From Paenibacillus_L residui (lineage in GTDB: Bacteria > Bacillota > Bacilli > Paenibacillales > NBRC-103111), in contig NZ_JBHTIU010000010.1 in the NCBI RefSeq assembly GCF_042677205.1, forward strand, positions 1 to 64,000: a stretch of 64,000 bases of DNA. Reading direction: 5' to 3'. The notes beneath the pieces were generated by a model. That model did no database searches. It worked only from the letters and a program-made list of their open reading frames with translations, and was not told where the DNA came from. How positions within the stretch are numbered: the first letter of the stretch is position 1; every line of letters begins with the position of its first letter. The translations under genes were made by a program, and so were the position numbers. Positions 43,660-53,284 of this stretch are shown one piece after another.

Positions 43660-45036
43660 CTAATCCACCCGAACCGCTGACGTCTCCGTTCCCTCCTGCA
43701 GAATAACCAGCTTCTCCGCCTTACCCATCCCGTTCTGTATGCTAAATTTTACTTCTACCGGAACTGAGCGTACGAAGAACCTTGTTTCGGTAGCCGGGTA
43801 AAGCTCGAGCCGCACTTTGCCGGTGATCTGCAGGTACAGTCTGTCCCCTTCGGTCAGAACGACTGCGACGGTTTCCTCATGGACTCCTTCACCTTCGTCC
43901 AGCCGGTACGTGCCGATATAGCTTTCATATAGACCAGGGTTTATGACGGCAAGCTTCCTTTGGGCCGGACGCTGTGGAGCATCGTAAGGCAGTTCGAACA
44001 AAATTTGCTCGGCAGCGATAAGAAGAGCCTGGTCGAATTCCACATCCTGCTCCATATTGCTTAAATAAATCAGCGTCATATCGGCATCGATATATCGAAT
44101 GAGGTTGGTGGCATATCCCGGCCACCCTCCGCTATGGCTCACCGCCCTGCCCTTCCCCTCTTTCTCTTCCAATATCCAGCCGAACCCGTAGCCGCATGTC
44201 TCGCCGTTATTCAAACTCGCCGGCGCAAATATCTGTTCCAGCGATTTCCGGCTCACAAATTGTCCGGCATGAAGTGCCTGATCGAATTTATACAAATCAT
44301 GCAAATTTGAATTCACGGTTCCGTCCCCCTGGATGCCATCCAGAAACACTACGTAATTCGTTTCCGGCACAAGGTCCGGCAGCTCATAGCGGTCGGAATG
44401 CAGATCATAAATGTAGCCGAAAGCGTAATCGGGAATGACCTCGCCGCTATATCTTCGATTATAAATTCTCGTATTCTTCATGCCTAACGGACTGAATACA
44501 TGCTCGCTCATAAAATCGGCAAACCGCTGCCCTGTTATCCGCTCGATAAGAATAGCGAGCAGCACATAGCCCGTATTACTGTATAGCCAGCTTTCATTCG
44601 GCTCGAAATAAACCGGTGGGCGATGCCGCACCAGCAGATTCAGGACATCCGCATTGGTCGCGATGTTCGAACGGTCCCAATGCTCGAAAAACAAGTCCAT
44701 ATAATCCGGCAGTCCGGACGTATGGCAGAGCAGATGGCGAACGGTGATCCCTTGGTAAGGAAGCTCCGGCAGCCACCGCTCAATCGGCTCGTCATAGGCG
44801 AGCATGCCCTTCTCCTCAAGCACAACGATACCCAAAGCTGTGAAAGGCTTCGACAGTGAAGCCAGCTCGAATACGGTGTTTGTCTGCAACCGGCGGCTCG
44901 TGGATAGATCAGCCTGTCCGAAAGCAGCTTGATAAATGATTTCTCCATGCTCGGCAGCCAGAATAACTCCGTTCACCTCACCTTTTTCCGCCAAACCTCC
45001 GAATAATTGCTCCAATCTTTGTCGTTTCATACTCAT
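43660..45036 (-). CDS. Serine hydrolase of the beta-lactamase/class C fold
   Basis: A 458-residue protein. The active-site serine is in LASLSKPFTALG (SxxK), Tyr in WLYSNTGYVLL (YxN) and the third motif is HSGGWPG. A C-terminal lipocalin-like domain of about 100 residues starts near NPGLYESYIGTYRLDEGEG. No signal peptide is seen, so it probably acts in the cytoplasm as an esterase or peptidase and not as a secreted lactamase. It lies downstream of a MarR gene with a palindrome in front of its start, so MarR control is likely. Confidence 0.85.
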   Translation of the reverse strand: MSMKRQRLEQLFGGLAEKGEVNGVILAAEHGEIIYQAAFGQADLSTSRRLQTNTVFELASLSKPFTALGIVVLEEKGMLAYDEPIERWLPELPYQGITVRHLLCHTSGLPDYMDLFFEHWDRSNIATNADVLNLLVRHRPPVYFEPNESWLYSNTGYVLLAILIERITGQRFADFMSEHVFSPLGMKNTRIYNRRYSGEVIPDYAFGYIYDLHSDRYELPDLVPETNYVVFLDGIQGDGTVNSNLHDLYKFDQALHAGQFVSRKSLEQIFAPASLNNGETCGYGFGWILEEKEGKGRAVSHSGGWPGYATNLIRYIDADMTLIYLSNMEQDVEFDQALLIAAEQILFELPYDAPQRPAQRKLAVINPGLYESYIGTYRLDEGEGVHEETVAVVLTEGDRLYLQITGKVRLELYPATETRFFVRSVPVEVKFSIQNGMGKAEKLVILQEGTETSAVRVD

Positions 45037-45069
45037 AGCTTCTCTTCCTTTCTTATATTATATATGCTT

Positions 45070-45093
45070 AATTATTAAGAAAACTTAATAATT
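45070..45093. promoter_or_regulatory. MarR-type operator upstream of the serine hydrolase gene
   Basis: AATTATTAAG and CTTAATAATT form a perfect 10-bp inverted repeat with a 4-base spacer. It lies just upstream of a TATAAT-like stretch on the minus strand. A similar TTAATTATTA sequence lies before marR itself (about 45658-45668). Confidence 0.65.
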
Positions 45094-45146
45094 CGACACA
45101 GGGAATCTTGCTTCTCCCTGCATAACCTTTTCCCCGTAGCCGGCCA

Positions 45147-45623
45147 TTATTTGTCCCTCAGGGTCCCGGCTTCGTCAAGCTCCTTCTCCACGATCGCTTT
45201 GAGCTTGAGAACGATATTTTTCATCGTGACGACTTCTTCATAGTCCAATTGAGAATAAAAGCGCTCAATGATGGAAAGCTCCATCTGTTCCTCCTTGGCA
45301 AAATGCTCGATTCCCCGTTCATCCAGCCGAACCAGAATCTCTCTGCGATTAAGCGGATTGATCTCCCGGCGCACATACTTCGCCCTCTCCAGCTTGCTGA
45401 TGATTTGACTGACCGCACTGGAGGTTACCTTCATCCGTTCCGCCAGTTCGCTGACCGTCAATTGCCCGTGCTTGTGAACGAACTCCAGCAGGATGGTTTG
45501 CTTGGCCGTAATATCGCTATTGAACAGCGACTCATAGGCCTGAACCAGCATTATATTAATCGCGTAATCCGCTTCGTTCATATCTTTGACTACGCGGATA
45601 AGATCCGGACTTACTTTCTTCAT
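45147..45623 (-). CDS. MarR family transcriptional regulator
   Basis: A 158-residue regulator with the winged helix-turn-helix VSELAERMKVTSSAVSQIIS and the wing INPLNRREILVRL. It lies 110 bases upstream of the serine hydrolase gene on the same strand. The palindromic site in the gap and a related sequence before marR suggest it controls both. Confidence 0.86.
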   Translation of the reverse strand: MKKVSPDLIRVVKDMNEADYAINIMLVQAYESLFNSDITAKQTILLEFVHKHGQLTVSELAERMKVTSSAVSQIISKLERAKYVRREINPLNRREILVRLDERGIEHFAKEEQMELSIIERFYSQLDYEEVVTMKNIVLKLKAIVEKELDEAGTLRDK

Positions 45624-45701
45624 TCGAATATATTCGCACCCTTCATAATTTAGATACCTTAATTATTATAGTCATTAACGGATCACTCTGCAAGTCCCGC
45701 A

Positions 45702-46172
45702 TTATCTTAGGACTAACCTGAACCTTTGACGCGATCCGCCTTCCGGCCCGTTGGAAACCTTCTCCTCCGGAATAAATCCATGCTGGATATAAAGATTTCT
45801 GGCAGGAAGCCCGTCTGCTATATCATTGCCAAAGGTGGTAACCGTCACTTCCGCCGGACGCTGCACAAGGGACAGAACATGCTTGATTAATGCCGTAGCA
45901 ACACCTTTTTGCCTCGATCTGGACGCAACGGCCAGCCAACCGATCTTATAGACAGGAGCAGATGACGAAGAGAAAAGAAGTCCTCCCATAAGGCGGGACC
46001 CCGGCAGGCCGTCATTTTCACGAATGCAGAAGGCGCTCCCCCTGCTAATATTTTTCTGCAGTGCCAGCAAGAACTTCGGATCATCCACCATTGGACCGAA
46101 GAGATATTCCACCTCCGAAGCCAGATTCAACCAAGGAGTTATATCTTCTTCTACTGCACGCTGTACGACCAC
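45702..46172 (-). CDS. GNAT family N-acetyltransferase
   Basis: A 156-residue GNAT protein with the acetyl-CoA loop SRQKGVATALIKH and a C-terminal ARNLYIQHGFIPEE. The substrate is unknown. The GTG at 46172 is preferred, since GGAGGAG lies 8 bases before it; the TTG at 46193 overlaps that site. It is 78 bases upstream of marR on the same strand. Confidence 0.8.
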   Translation of the reverse strand: MVVQRAVEEDITPWLNLASEVEYLFGPMVDDPKFLLALQKNISRGSAFCIRENDGLPGSRLMGGLLFSSSSAPVYKIGWLAVASRSRQKGVATALIKHVLSLVQRPAEVTVTTFGNDIADGLPARNLYIQHGFIPEEKVSNGPEGGSRQRFRLVLR

Positions 46173-46238
46173 GGCCCTCTCCTCCTCTCCCAAACATTAA
46201 TCTTCAGCGTTAAGTTGTAACCTTATAGAAGAAACTAG

Positions 46239-46275
46239 AAACCCACCCTAAGGCTTGGAACCGAAGGTGGGTTTT
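46239..46275. terminator. Hairpin before the phosphotransferase gene
   Basis: AAACCCACC and GGTGGGTTT pair around a 17-base loop. Its sequence is closely related to the terminator after the phosphotransferase gene, so the gene is bracketed by two similar hairpins. Confidence 0.6.
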
Positions 46276-46436
46276 GCAGCATTGATTCTATCTCATGACA
46301 TAAATAGGAGTCCCGATTTTTTTCAAGACCCTATACAACATCATAGCAAAAGGAAAAATATCAGTCTATAATTTCTTGGTTAATTATGTAAAAATTTTCT
46401 CTATAAATATGACTATGCAGCGGGAGGAAGAAATAG

Positions 46437-47342
46437 ATGGTTCCAGAATGCTTTTCAGCTTATCGCCGGATAATGCCACGCTTGGAAGAAGTAGCGGAAT
46501 GGACCTTATTAAGGAAATGGGCGCTTTCCGAAGTGTATAGGGCGACATGGAAATCGGGTCAAACCAGTATTATTAAATGGGCCGCGCAAGAAATGGCGAG
46601 AGAATCCGCTATCTATCGACAATTGGTCATTCCAATGCAAATAAAAGCGCCTTGCATTTTCAACCTTCTCGAATTGGAAACCGATGCCGTTATGATTATG
46701 GAGGACGTTGGCCGGCAAAATTTGGAGCAGCAGCCCCTCCCCTATTATTTTCTCGAAGCGGCAAGGGAATTGGCCAGACTGCGAAAAGTGGCATCGGCTA
46801 ATTTGGGGGCGCAAATCCCAAGTGAAACGATTAGCTCGTATACAGTATCCGCTGCAAATTTTATAACCCTACTGGACGATCTGCTGGAGTCGCCCCGGCT
46901 TTCCAAATCCTGCGTTCTATCAAGACTGCGGAAAACGTTGCCCTCCCATCTGGAGAAGCTGTACCGAACCCTTCCTCTTACACTCGTCCATCATGATTAT
47001 CATGCTAAAAATCTAATGATTCAAGGGAATGGTATACTACCGATTGACTGGTCCCTTGCTTATTTAAGCCCACATCTGGGTGACCTGCATTGTTTGATAA
47101 ATGAGACAAAGGCTTGGAGCAGCGTTTCGCAGGATGATGTTCTTTCCGCCTTTTTGCAAGAAGCTGGCACGGAGTTATCCATGGAACAGCTGAACTGGCA
47201 GGTCAAAATCGGCGGTTTGTGCTGGCTGATTAAAACTCTAAGATGGCTGGTTTACGGAGGCACAGTGACCATACCGGATTCGGATGCCTGGATACCTGAT
47301 TTGATGAATGATTTAGAGGACCTTATGAAAGATTTAGTTTAA
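46437..47342 (+). CDS. Aminoglycoside phosphotransferase family kinase
   Basis: A 301-residue APH/choline-kinase fold protein. The catalytic loop is LVHHDYHAKNLMI (Asp and Asn in HxDxxxxN) and the metal site is PIDWSLAYLSPHLGDLH, with DW in place of DFD. The N-lobe Lys is in QTSIIKWA. Members phosphorylate antibiotics or small metabolites; the distant sequence makes resistance only one possibility. GGGAGG precedes the ATG. Confidence 0.8.
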   Translation: MVPECFSAYRRIMPRLEEVAEWTLLRKWALSEVYRATWKSGQTSIIKWAAQEMARESAIYRQLVIPMQIKAPCIFNLLELETDAVMIMEDVGRQNLEQQPLPYYFLEAARELARLRKVASANLGAQIPSETISSYTVSAANFITLLDDLLESPRLSKSCVLSRLRKTLPSHLEKLYRTLPLTLVHHDYHAKNLMIQGNGILPIDWSLAYLSPHLGDLHCLINETKAWSSVSQDDVLSAFLQEAGTELSMEQLNWQVKIGGLCWLIKTLRWLVYGGTVTIPDSDAWIPDLMNDLEDLMKDLV

Positions 47343-47349
47343 GGATGCA

Positions 47350-47390
47350 AAAAACCCACCCCAAGGTTGTTCCGCCGAAGGTGGGTTTTT
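47350..47390 (+). terminator. Terminator after the phosphotransferase gene
   Basis: AAAAACCCACC and GGTGGGTTTTT pair around a 19-base loop with A and T tracts on both sides. The gap from here to 47651 shows no gene. Confidence 0.85.
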
Positions 47391-47651
47391 GATCCTTTGC
47401 AACTTGAAGGGACACCCCATCCAAGCCAGTTGTATAGGCCGAGTGTTACCAGCACCCGGTCTTTCTAACGATATTTTAGTATATGCAATGCGGTTTGAAC
47501 AAGTGACCATCTACCATTAAAGATGATCATAAATCACTATCGCACGCCTCTTGTTTGCAAGCTGTTTACAGAAGAACCCAAAGAGAGCCGCAACAGTTCG
47601 CCTATCGGCATTCTGTCACAGCCCCGAGACTTATCTCAAGTTTCCTCTTTT

Positions 47652-48491
47652 TTAAGCCTCTTCCCCCGTCGCAACCGGGTTATCTTCATAGCTGACCCAA
47701 TCGCTCCAGCTTCCGGAATACAGCTTCACCTGATTAAATCCCGCTTCCGTCAACGCCAATATATTAGGACAAGCGGTCACTCCCGACCCGCAGTAAACGA
47801 TAATTTCCTCCGCCGAAGACAGGGCCGCGAATCTTTCACGCTGGTCTTCTCCCGCTTTCCAGCGCCCCGTTTCGTCCAAAGCATCCTTCCAGAAATAATT
47901 CCGTGCTCCAGGAATGTGTCCGGCTACCCGGTCCAATGGTTCCTCCAGGCCCAGATAGCGCCGTGCGTCACGGGAATCGATCAGCACCGTATCCTTCCGT
48001 CCCAGACGATCCCGCACATCCTCCATGCTGACAAGCATAGGAGTCTGCACTTGGGGGACGAAAGAACGGGCAGACCGTGCAGTTGCTTCCTGGCTGACCG
48101 GATATCCCGCTTCTTTCCATTGAGAGAAGCTTTCATCCAGAATACGGACCTGCGAATGTCCCATAAATTTCAGCAGCCACCAGAATCGGGAGGCCATCGC
48201 CCCGCCCTGGTCATCATAAGCGACGACCTGGACCGTATCGTCTATCCCCGCTGCGCCGAGCTTAAGGGCGAGTGTTCCCAGATCAGGCAGAGGATGCCTT
48301 CCCCCATGCTCCTTGATCGGACCGGACAAATCCTCCTCCAGATCGAAATAAACAGCCCCTGGAATATGACCTTCCTCATAAGCCCGTCTTCCTGCCTCCG
48401 GATTGCCCAGCACGAACCGGCAATCTACCACAACGACATGGTCATCCTGCAAGTGTTCGCGCAACCATTCTTTAGAAACCAGATTGGACAT
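47652..48491 (-). CDS. Sulfurtransferase (tandem rhodanese domains)
   Basis: A 279-residue protein of the thiosulfate/3-mercaptopyruvate sulfurtransferase group. The inactive N-terminal domain runs from about 1 to 140 and the active C-terminal domain has CGSGVTACPN with the persulfide Cys. CGSGVT is the loop form most often seen in 3-mercaptopyruvate enzymes. AGGGATG precedes the ATG. It lies 65 bases after an ABC exporter pair on the same strand and may be read with it. Confidence 0.88.
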   Translation of the reverse strand: MSNLVSKEWLREHLQDDHVVVVDCRFVLGNPEAGRRAYEEGHIPGAVYFDLEEDLSGPIKEHGGRHPLPDLGTLALKLGAAGIDDTVQVVAYDDQGGAMASRFWWLLKFMGHSQVRILDESFSQWKEAGYPVSQEATARSARSFVPQVQTPMLVSMEDVRDRLGRKDTVLIDSRDARRYLGLEEPLDRVAGHIPGARNYFWKDALDETGRWKAGEDQRERFAALSSAEEIIVYCGSGVTACPNILALTEAGFNQVKLYSGSWSDWVSYEDNPVATGEEA

Positions 48492-48556
48492 CGGCTCACA
48501 TCCCTTTTCTTTTTATTATAACGGTCTTTCCTGCCTCGCCACAATTCATCCCGGCT

Positions 48557-50359
48557 TCAGTCGTTCAGGCCGCTTCCGGACAGCGTAGGTTCCTCCACTG
48601 ACTCGGTCGCTCCCTGCTGAAGCCGATACATTGTATAGTATAGCCCTTTCTTCTGAATGAGCTCCTGATGCGTACCCCTCTCGACAATCTCTCCTTGATG
48701 CAGAACAAGGATCAAATCGGCATCCTGGATCGTCGATAACCGGTGGGCTACCGCGATCGTCGTGCGGCCTTCCCTCATTCTTGCCAGGGCCGCCTGGATC
48801 GCTTCCTCTGTTTCCGTATCGACATGGGCAGTCGCTTCGTCCAGAAGCAGAATCGCCGGCTGCCTTGCCATCGTCCGGGCGAAGGAAAGCAGCTGCCGCT
48901 GGCCGCTGGACAAAGTAGCCCCCCGCTCGACGACCGGCTCCTCATAGCCATTGGGAAGCCTGCGGATGAACGAATCGAGCTGCACGAGCTCGGCCGCCTC
49001 ATAGATGGCCTCATCACTGACGGTGCCATCCAGCAGACTGATATTCTCCCGGACCGTCCCGGTGAACAGGAACGGATCCTGCAGCACAAGCCCCATCTTC
49101 CGGCGCAGCTCTTCGTTCGAATACCGGGACAAGGGGACGGAGTCAATGCGGATTTCTCCTCCCTTTATCGCATAAAAGTTGAGCAGCAAATTGATAATCG
49201 AGCTTTTGCCGCTTCCCGTATGGCCGACCAAAGCGACCGTCTGACCGGGCATCGCCGTAAACGAGATGTTCTTGAGTACATCCGTCTTGCCGTCGTAAGA
49301 GAAAGTGACGGAATCGAATTCAATCCGCCCCTCCCGAATGACCGGCCGGTCGCTTTCGGTACCCTTGCTTTTTTCATGATCCGGCCGATCTCCCGGAGAC
49401 CACTTCTCGGAGTCCAGCAGCTCGAACACCCGCTCACCGGCAATCAAAGCCTGCTGCAATTGGGCAAGCCGCATCATCATCATGTTGACCGGCTCGAAAA
49501 AACGGTCCAAATAGTTAATAAAAGCGTACAAAACCCCGATTTCAATCACTCCGTCGAACGATTCCCTGCCGAAAAAGTAAACGACCAGCATCAGGGCAAA
49601 GATGCGGAGCAAATCGACCGCCGGACGCAGCAGCAGCCCGTTCAGGCGAATATTTTTAAGAGAGGCCGAATAATATTCTCCGTTAATTTTGGCGAAGCGG
49701 TTTTGCAGTCTTTTCTCCTGTCTCAAAGCCTGGATAATGTTCATCCCCTGCAAGGACTCGTTAAGGATTGCATTCAATTGTCCCAGCTTTTCCCTGGAGA
49801 CGCGAAACACCTTGGAGCTGAGCCGGCGGAAAACATTCATCAGCACCAGCAACACCGGAAGCAGAAGCAGACAAATCGTGGCCAGGCGGACATCCAGCAC
49901 AAACATGGCGGCAAAGATCCCGAGCAAAAACACAATATTCTGCACGAAGGTAGACAGAACGCTGACATACAAATCCTTGACCGCTTCCGTATCGTTCGTA
50001 ATCCGGGACACCAAACCTCCGGCCGCCGTCCGGTCGAAGAATGACAAGCCCAGGTGCTGGGTTTTGCCAAACACATCCGACCGCAATTGATGAACGATCT
50101 TGAGCGCTATCTTTTGGAAGGAAAATAGCTGAAAATATTGCAAAATAACGGAACTCAAGTGCAGGAGCAGGTATCCGGCAGCCAGCCCGATCAAAGCCCC
50201 GAGCGGAAACCATCTGGGCTCTAAATAGTCATCTATGAAAATCTTCACCAGATATGGGCCGGCGAGATCGGCGAGAGTTCCGAACAGCAGCAGGATAAAA
50301 GCGACCGCAAGCGATTTGCGGTGGGGCTTGGCATATTTAATCAAGCGGCGGACGACCAT
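48557..50359 (-). CDS. ABC exporter subunit with intact catalytic site (YheH/BmrD-like)
   Basis: A 600-residue permease-ATPase. Six helices span about 15-310. The nucleotide-binding domain has Walker A GHTGSGKSS, signature LSSGQRQLLSFARTM (one Ser replacing Gly) and Walker B ILLLDEAT with the catalytic Glu. ATG 50359 follows GGAGG by 8 bases; its start overlaps the end of the partner gene by 23 bases. With that partner it forms a heterodimeric drug exporter of the BmrCD type. Confidence 0.88.
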   Translation of the reverse strand: MVVRRLIKYAKPHRKSLAVAFILLLFGTLADLAGPYLVKIFIDDYLEPRWFPLGALIGLAAGYLLLHLSSVILQYFQLFSFQKIALKIVHQLRSDVFGKTQHLGLSFFDRTAAGGLVSRITNDTEAVKDLYVSVLSTFVQNIVFLLGIFAAMFVLDVRLATICLLLLPVLLVLMNVFRRLSSKVFRVSREKLGQLNAILNESLQGMNIIQALRQEKRLQNRFAKINGEYYSASLKNIRLNGLLLRPAVDLLRIFALMLVVYFFGRESFDGVIEIGVLYAFINYLDRFFEPVNMMMMRLAQLQQALIAGERVFELLDSEKWSPGDRPDHEKSKGTESDRPVIREGRIEFDSVTFSYDGKTDVLKNISFTAMPGQTVALVGHTGSGKSSIINLLLNFYAIKGGEIRIDSVPLSRYSNEELRRKMGLVLQDPFLFTGTVRENISLLDGTVSDEAIYEAAELVQLDSFIRRLPNGYEEPVVERGATLSSGQRQLLSFARTMARQPAILLLDEATAHVDTETEEAIQAALARMREGRTTIAVAHRLSTIQDADLILVLHQGEIVERGTHQELIQKKGLYYTMYRLQQGATESVEEPTLSGSGLND

Positions 50360-52124
50360 GCTCGGCACCTCCTTGCAGCACTAGCGATTCCAACTGCTGG
50401 CGGCGGTACATCTGTGCATACCATCCGTCAGCCGCCATCAGCTCATCATGCGTTCCTTGCTCGATGAGTCGTCCTTCTTCCAGCACGAGAATGAGATCCG
50501 CGCGCTCTACGGCGCTCAGCCGATGCGCAGCGATCAGGGTCGTGCTGTTATGGCGATCCTCGCGGAGCGAATCGATGATCGCCTTCTCGGTGCGCGCATC
50601 CACAGCGGACAGCGCATCATCCAGCAGCAGTAGCTCCGGCCGCAGCAGAAGCGCCCGGGCGATGGACAGCCGCTGCTTCTGGCCGCCCGACAGCGTCACG
50701 CCGCGTTCCCCGACCACCGTGTCGTAGCCGTCGGGGAAGCGGACGATGTCATCGTGCACGGCGGCGATCCGGGCCGCCGCTTCGATCTCTTCGGCCGTTG
50801 CTTCCGGCCGGCCGAAGGCGATGTTCTCGGCAATCGTGGCCGAGAACAATACGTGCTCCTGCGGCACATAACCGATCGCACGGCGAAGCGCCTCCAGCCG
50901 GAAGTCGTAGATCGACTTCCCGCCTATGGCGATGTCGCCATCGTTGAGGTCGAATTCCCGCAGGAGCAATCGCAGCAGCGTCGACTTGCCGCTGCCGAGG
51001 CGCCCGACGATCCCGAGCGTCTTGCCGCGCCCGAGCCGGAAGCTTATCCCGGTGAGGGCCGGCTCCGAGTACCCGGGATAGCGGAACGAGTCGATCTCCA
51101 CCGTCAAATCTCCGCAGGGAGATTCGGAAGATGCCCCTTCCCGCTCCTGCACTTCGGATTTAGTATTCAGCAGCGACTGAACCCGTTCATAGGAGGCTCT
51201 CCCACGTTCCATAATATTGAATAAATATCCGATCGCCAGCATCGGCCAGATCAAGTGACCCAAATAAATGGTGAACTGTGTCAGCTCGCCGAGCGTCAAT
51301 TGGCCGTCAACGACCAGCTTGGCGCCATAAGCAACGGACAGAAAGAACGACAGGCCGACAATGAGCGAAATCGTCGGGTCGAAGAGAGCGTCCACCTTGG
51401 CGACCGCTACATTTTTCTCCACCGCTTGCTCCGACAGACGGTTAAACCCTTTCTTCTCCTCTTCCTCCTGACCGAAAGCCTTGACGACGCGAATTCCGGA
51501 GATATTCTCCTGCACCTTGTCATTCAAGGTCGAGAAGGCGGCCTGTGCCGCATGAAACCGTTCATGGAGCAAATTGCCGTAATAACTGGTGGACCAGGCA
51601 ATGAACGGCATAGGGAGCAAAGCTACTATCGTCAGCTTCCAATCGATAAACACGGCCATCGTTGCAACGACCATCAAGCCCATCACAAGCGAATCGACCA
51701 GGGTCAGCACCCCTTCCCCGGCCGTCAGTTCAATCGCCAGAATATCGTTGGTCGCATGCGCCATCAGATCACCGGTTCTTTTCTGCTGATAAAACCGCGG
51801 AGACAAGCCGGTAAAATGCTGATACAGCCGATTGCGCAGCACTTGGCTGAGTCTCGCAGCAGAACCGTAGATCATAACCCTCCAGACATACCGCAGCACA
51901 TACATCAACCCGGCAATAACGGCCAGAAGCGCGAGCCATCCGAACATCTCACTCCCTGTCAACGTTCCGGCCGCGATCCCGTCCACCATCACTCCGATGA
52001 TATAGGGCGGAAGCAGAATAAGCAGACTGACCACAATCAACGTAAAGATACCGCCCAAGTACCTCGCTTTTTCCATGCGAAAAAACCACATCAAATCGAT
52101 AAATACACGCATAAGTTCACCCAT
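50337..52124 (-). CDS. ABC exporter subunit with degenerate catalytic site (YheI/BmrC-like)
   Basis: A 595-residue permease-ATPase, first gene of the pair. Walker A is GRLGSGKST, the signature LSGGQKQRLSIARALL is canonical, and Walker B reads LLLLDDALSAVD with Asp where the catalytic Glu should be. This asymmetry is the hallmark of heterodimeric exporters such as BmrCD and TM287/288. The stop lies inside the start of the downstream subunit gene, so they are coupled. No BmrB-like leader peptide was recognised in the upstream 500 bases. Confidence 0.88.
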   Translation of the reverse strand: MGELMRVFIDLMWFFRMEKARYLGGIFTLIVVSLLILLPPYIIGVMVDGIAAGTLTGSEMFGWLALLAVIAGLMYVLRYVWRVMIYGSAARLSQVLRNRLYQHFTGLSPRFYQQKRTGDLMAHATNDILAIELTAGEGVLTLVDSLVMGLMVVATMAVFIDWKLTIVALLPMPFIAWSTSYYGNLLHERFHAAQAAFSTLNDKVQENISGIRVVKAFGQEEEEKKGFNRLSEQAVEKNVAVAKVDALFDPTISLIVGLSFFLSVAYGAKLVVDGQLTLGELTQFTIYLGHLIWPMLAIGYLFNIMERGRASYERVQSLLNTKSEVQEREGASSESPCGDLTVEIDSFRYPGYSEPALTGISFRLGRGKTLGIVGRLGSGKSTLLRLLLREFDLNDGDIAIGGKSIYDFRLEALRRAIGYVPQEHVLFSATIAENIAFGRPEATAEEIEAAARIAAVHDDIVRFPDGYDTVVGERGVTLSGGQKQRLSIARALLLRPELLLLDDALSAVDARTEKAIIDSLREDRHNSTTLIAAHRLSAVERADLILVLEEGRLIEQGTHDELMAADGWYAQMYRRQQLESLVLQGGAEHGRPPLD

Positions 52125-52657
52125 TCATTTGGTTAAAATGTTGGAAGACTCCCGGGAGTCATTCTCGCGCAGAGGTTCCAGGCCGGCAGCCTGCTAAGGC
52201 AAACCGAACGCACTTGGCTCGGATTGCAAGGAAATGCATTATCCATAACAATGAAAAAATATATCTATTAATCATGAAAGGCTCCTTGTTAGCTGGGCAT
52301 GACAAATAAAGGAGCCTATTCCCTGCCTCCGCTCTCCGATAGAAGAACGAAATGCCAAAACGTTCCACCGCTTTGCATCCGCTTCAGTATAAATGTAACA
52401 GTGAAGTTTATTTATAAGATAAGCTGCTGCTTCGGTTCAATCGATCAACGACGATAGGACTTAACTGCTATATGCTGTTATTGTAGAATACAACCCCATC
52501 TTTTTCCATCCCTATTTCCAGAACTAAATAGATACTTAGGAGCTTGGTTTTTACCTTCCTGGCATAGGTTGTCGATGATAAAATGGAAAGAAGACCCCCT
52601 AGCAGCACAAGTAATTTTTTATGGGGGAGGGTTCAAATCGGTCTGGAGGATATCCCT
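52125..52657. other. Gene-free gap between the ABC pair and a GNAT gene
   Basis: No supported gene. It contains a hairpin with GGCTCCTT (52280-52287) and AAGGAGCC (52309-52316), which could weakly end minus- or plus-strand transcripts, and a CCCCC/GGGGG pair (about 52596-52629) in the leader of the GNAT gene. The ABC operon promoter should be here but no consensus is clear. Confidence 0.4.
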
Positions 52658-53152
52658 ATGAAGACAATACCAACATTCCATATCGCCCCGCTAAGCTTGC
52701 GGCAGTGCGAGGAAATCTGCAGTTGGATCTACGAACCGCCTTACGATTTATATAACTGGAAGCCGTGGACGGAAATGCTGGAGGAACAGAACGAATTTGC
52801 CGACCCCTCTATTCGTAAGGAGCAGTATGCGGCTGTCATGGACGAAGCCGGCGTTTTGTGCGGATTCGCACAGTTCTTTCCCCTGACCGGCGTCATTCGC
52901 CTCGGATTGGGAATGAGGCCCGACCTGCGCGGCCAAGGACTCGGGGTCCCTTTTGTTAAAGCAATAGTTCGGGAAGCAGTCTCCAGGGGGCCCTCGCAGG
53001 AAATCGATCTGGAAGTGCTCGTATGGAACGAGCGCGCGATTAAGGTATATTCTAAAGCCGGCTTTGTTATTACAGATAGATATACTCGAAACACCCCTAC
53101 CGGACCGGCGGAGTTTTACTGTATGGTCTACTCAGAAGACGATCAGGCTTAA
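52658..53152 (+). CDS. GNAT family N-acetyltransferase
   Basis: A 164-residue GNAT protein. The core has RLGLGMRPDLRGQGLGVPFV (acetyl-CoA loop RGQGLG) and NERAIKVYSKAGFVIT. The substrate is unknown. ATG 52658 follows GGAGG by 8 bases; the frame is open further upstream but without a site. It is followed by the tandem-repeat island. Confidence 0.82.
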   Translation: MKTIPTFHIAPLSLRQCEEICSWIYEPPYDLYNWKPWTEMLEEQNEFADPSIRKEQYAAVMDEAGVLCGFAQFFPLTGVIRLGLGMRPDLRGQGLGVPFVKAIVREAVSRGPSQEIDLEVLVWNERAIKVYSKAGFVITDRYTRNTPTGPAEFYCMVYSEDDQA

Positions 53153-53284
53153 CCCTAGTTGCGGGATACTGACTCCTTTCTCAAACATCAGAAGGCTAGG
53201 GCGACCCTTACTATATTGCTTAAACTCTTGAGGTAAACCGTTTTGGCCACTGCGCTGACCACCCACTACGCAGCGCCTTACCCT

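Noticed and set aside
48743..50044. 433-codon plus-strand reading frame
   Set aside because: It lies antisense inside a clear ABC exporter gene, has no ribosome site, and shows no protein-like domains.
27501..53152. Genomic island or prophage
   Set aside because: The stretch is rich in accessory genes, but there is no integrase, tRNA junction, phage structural gene or direct-repeat boundary.
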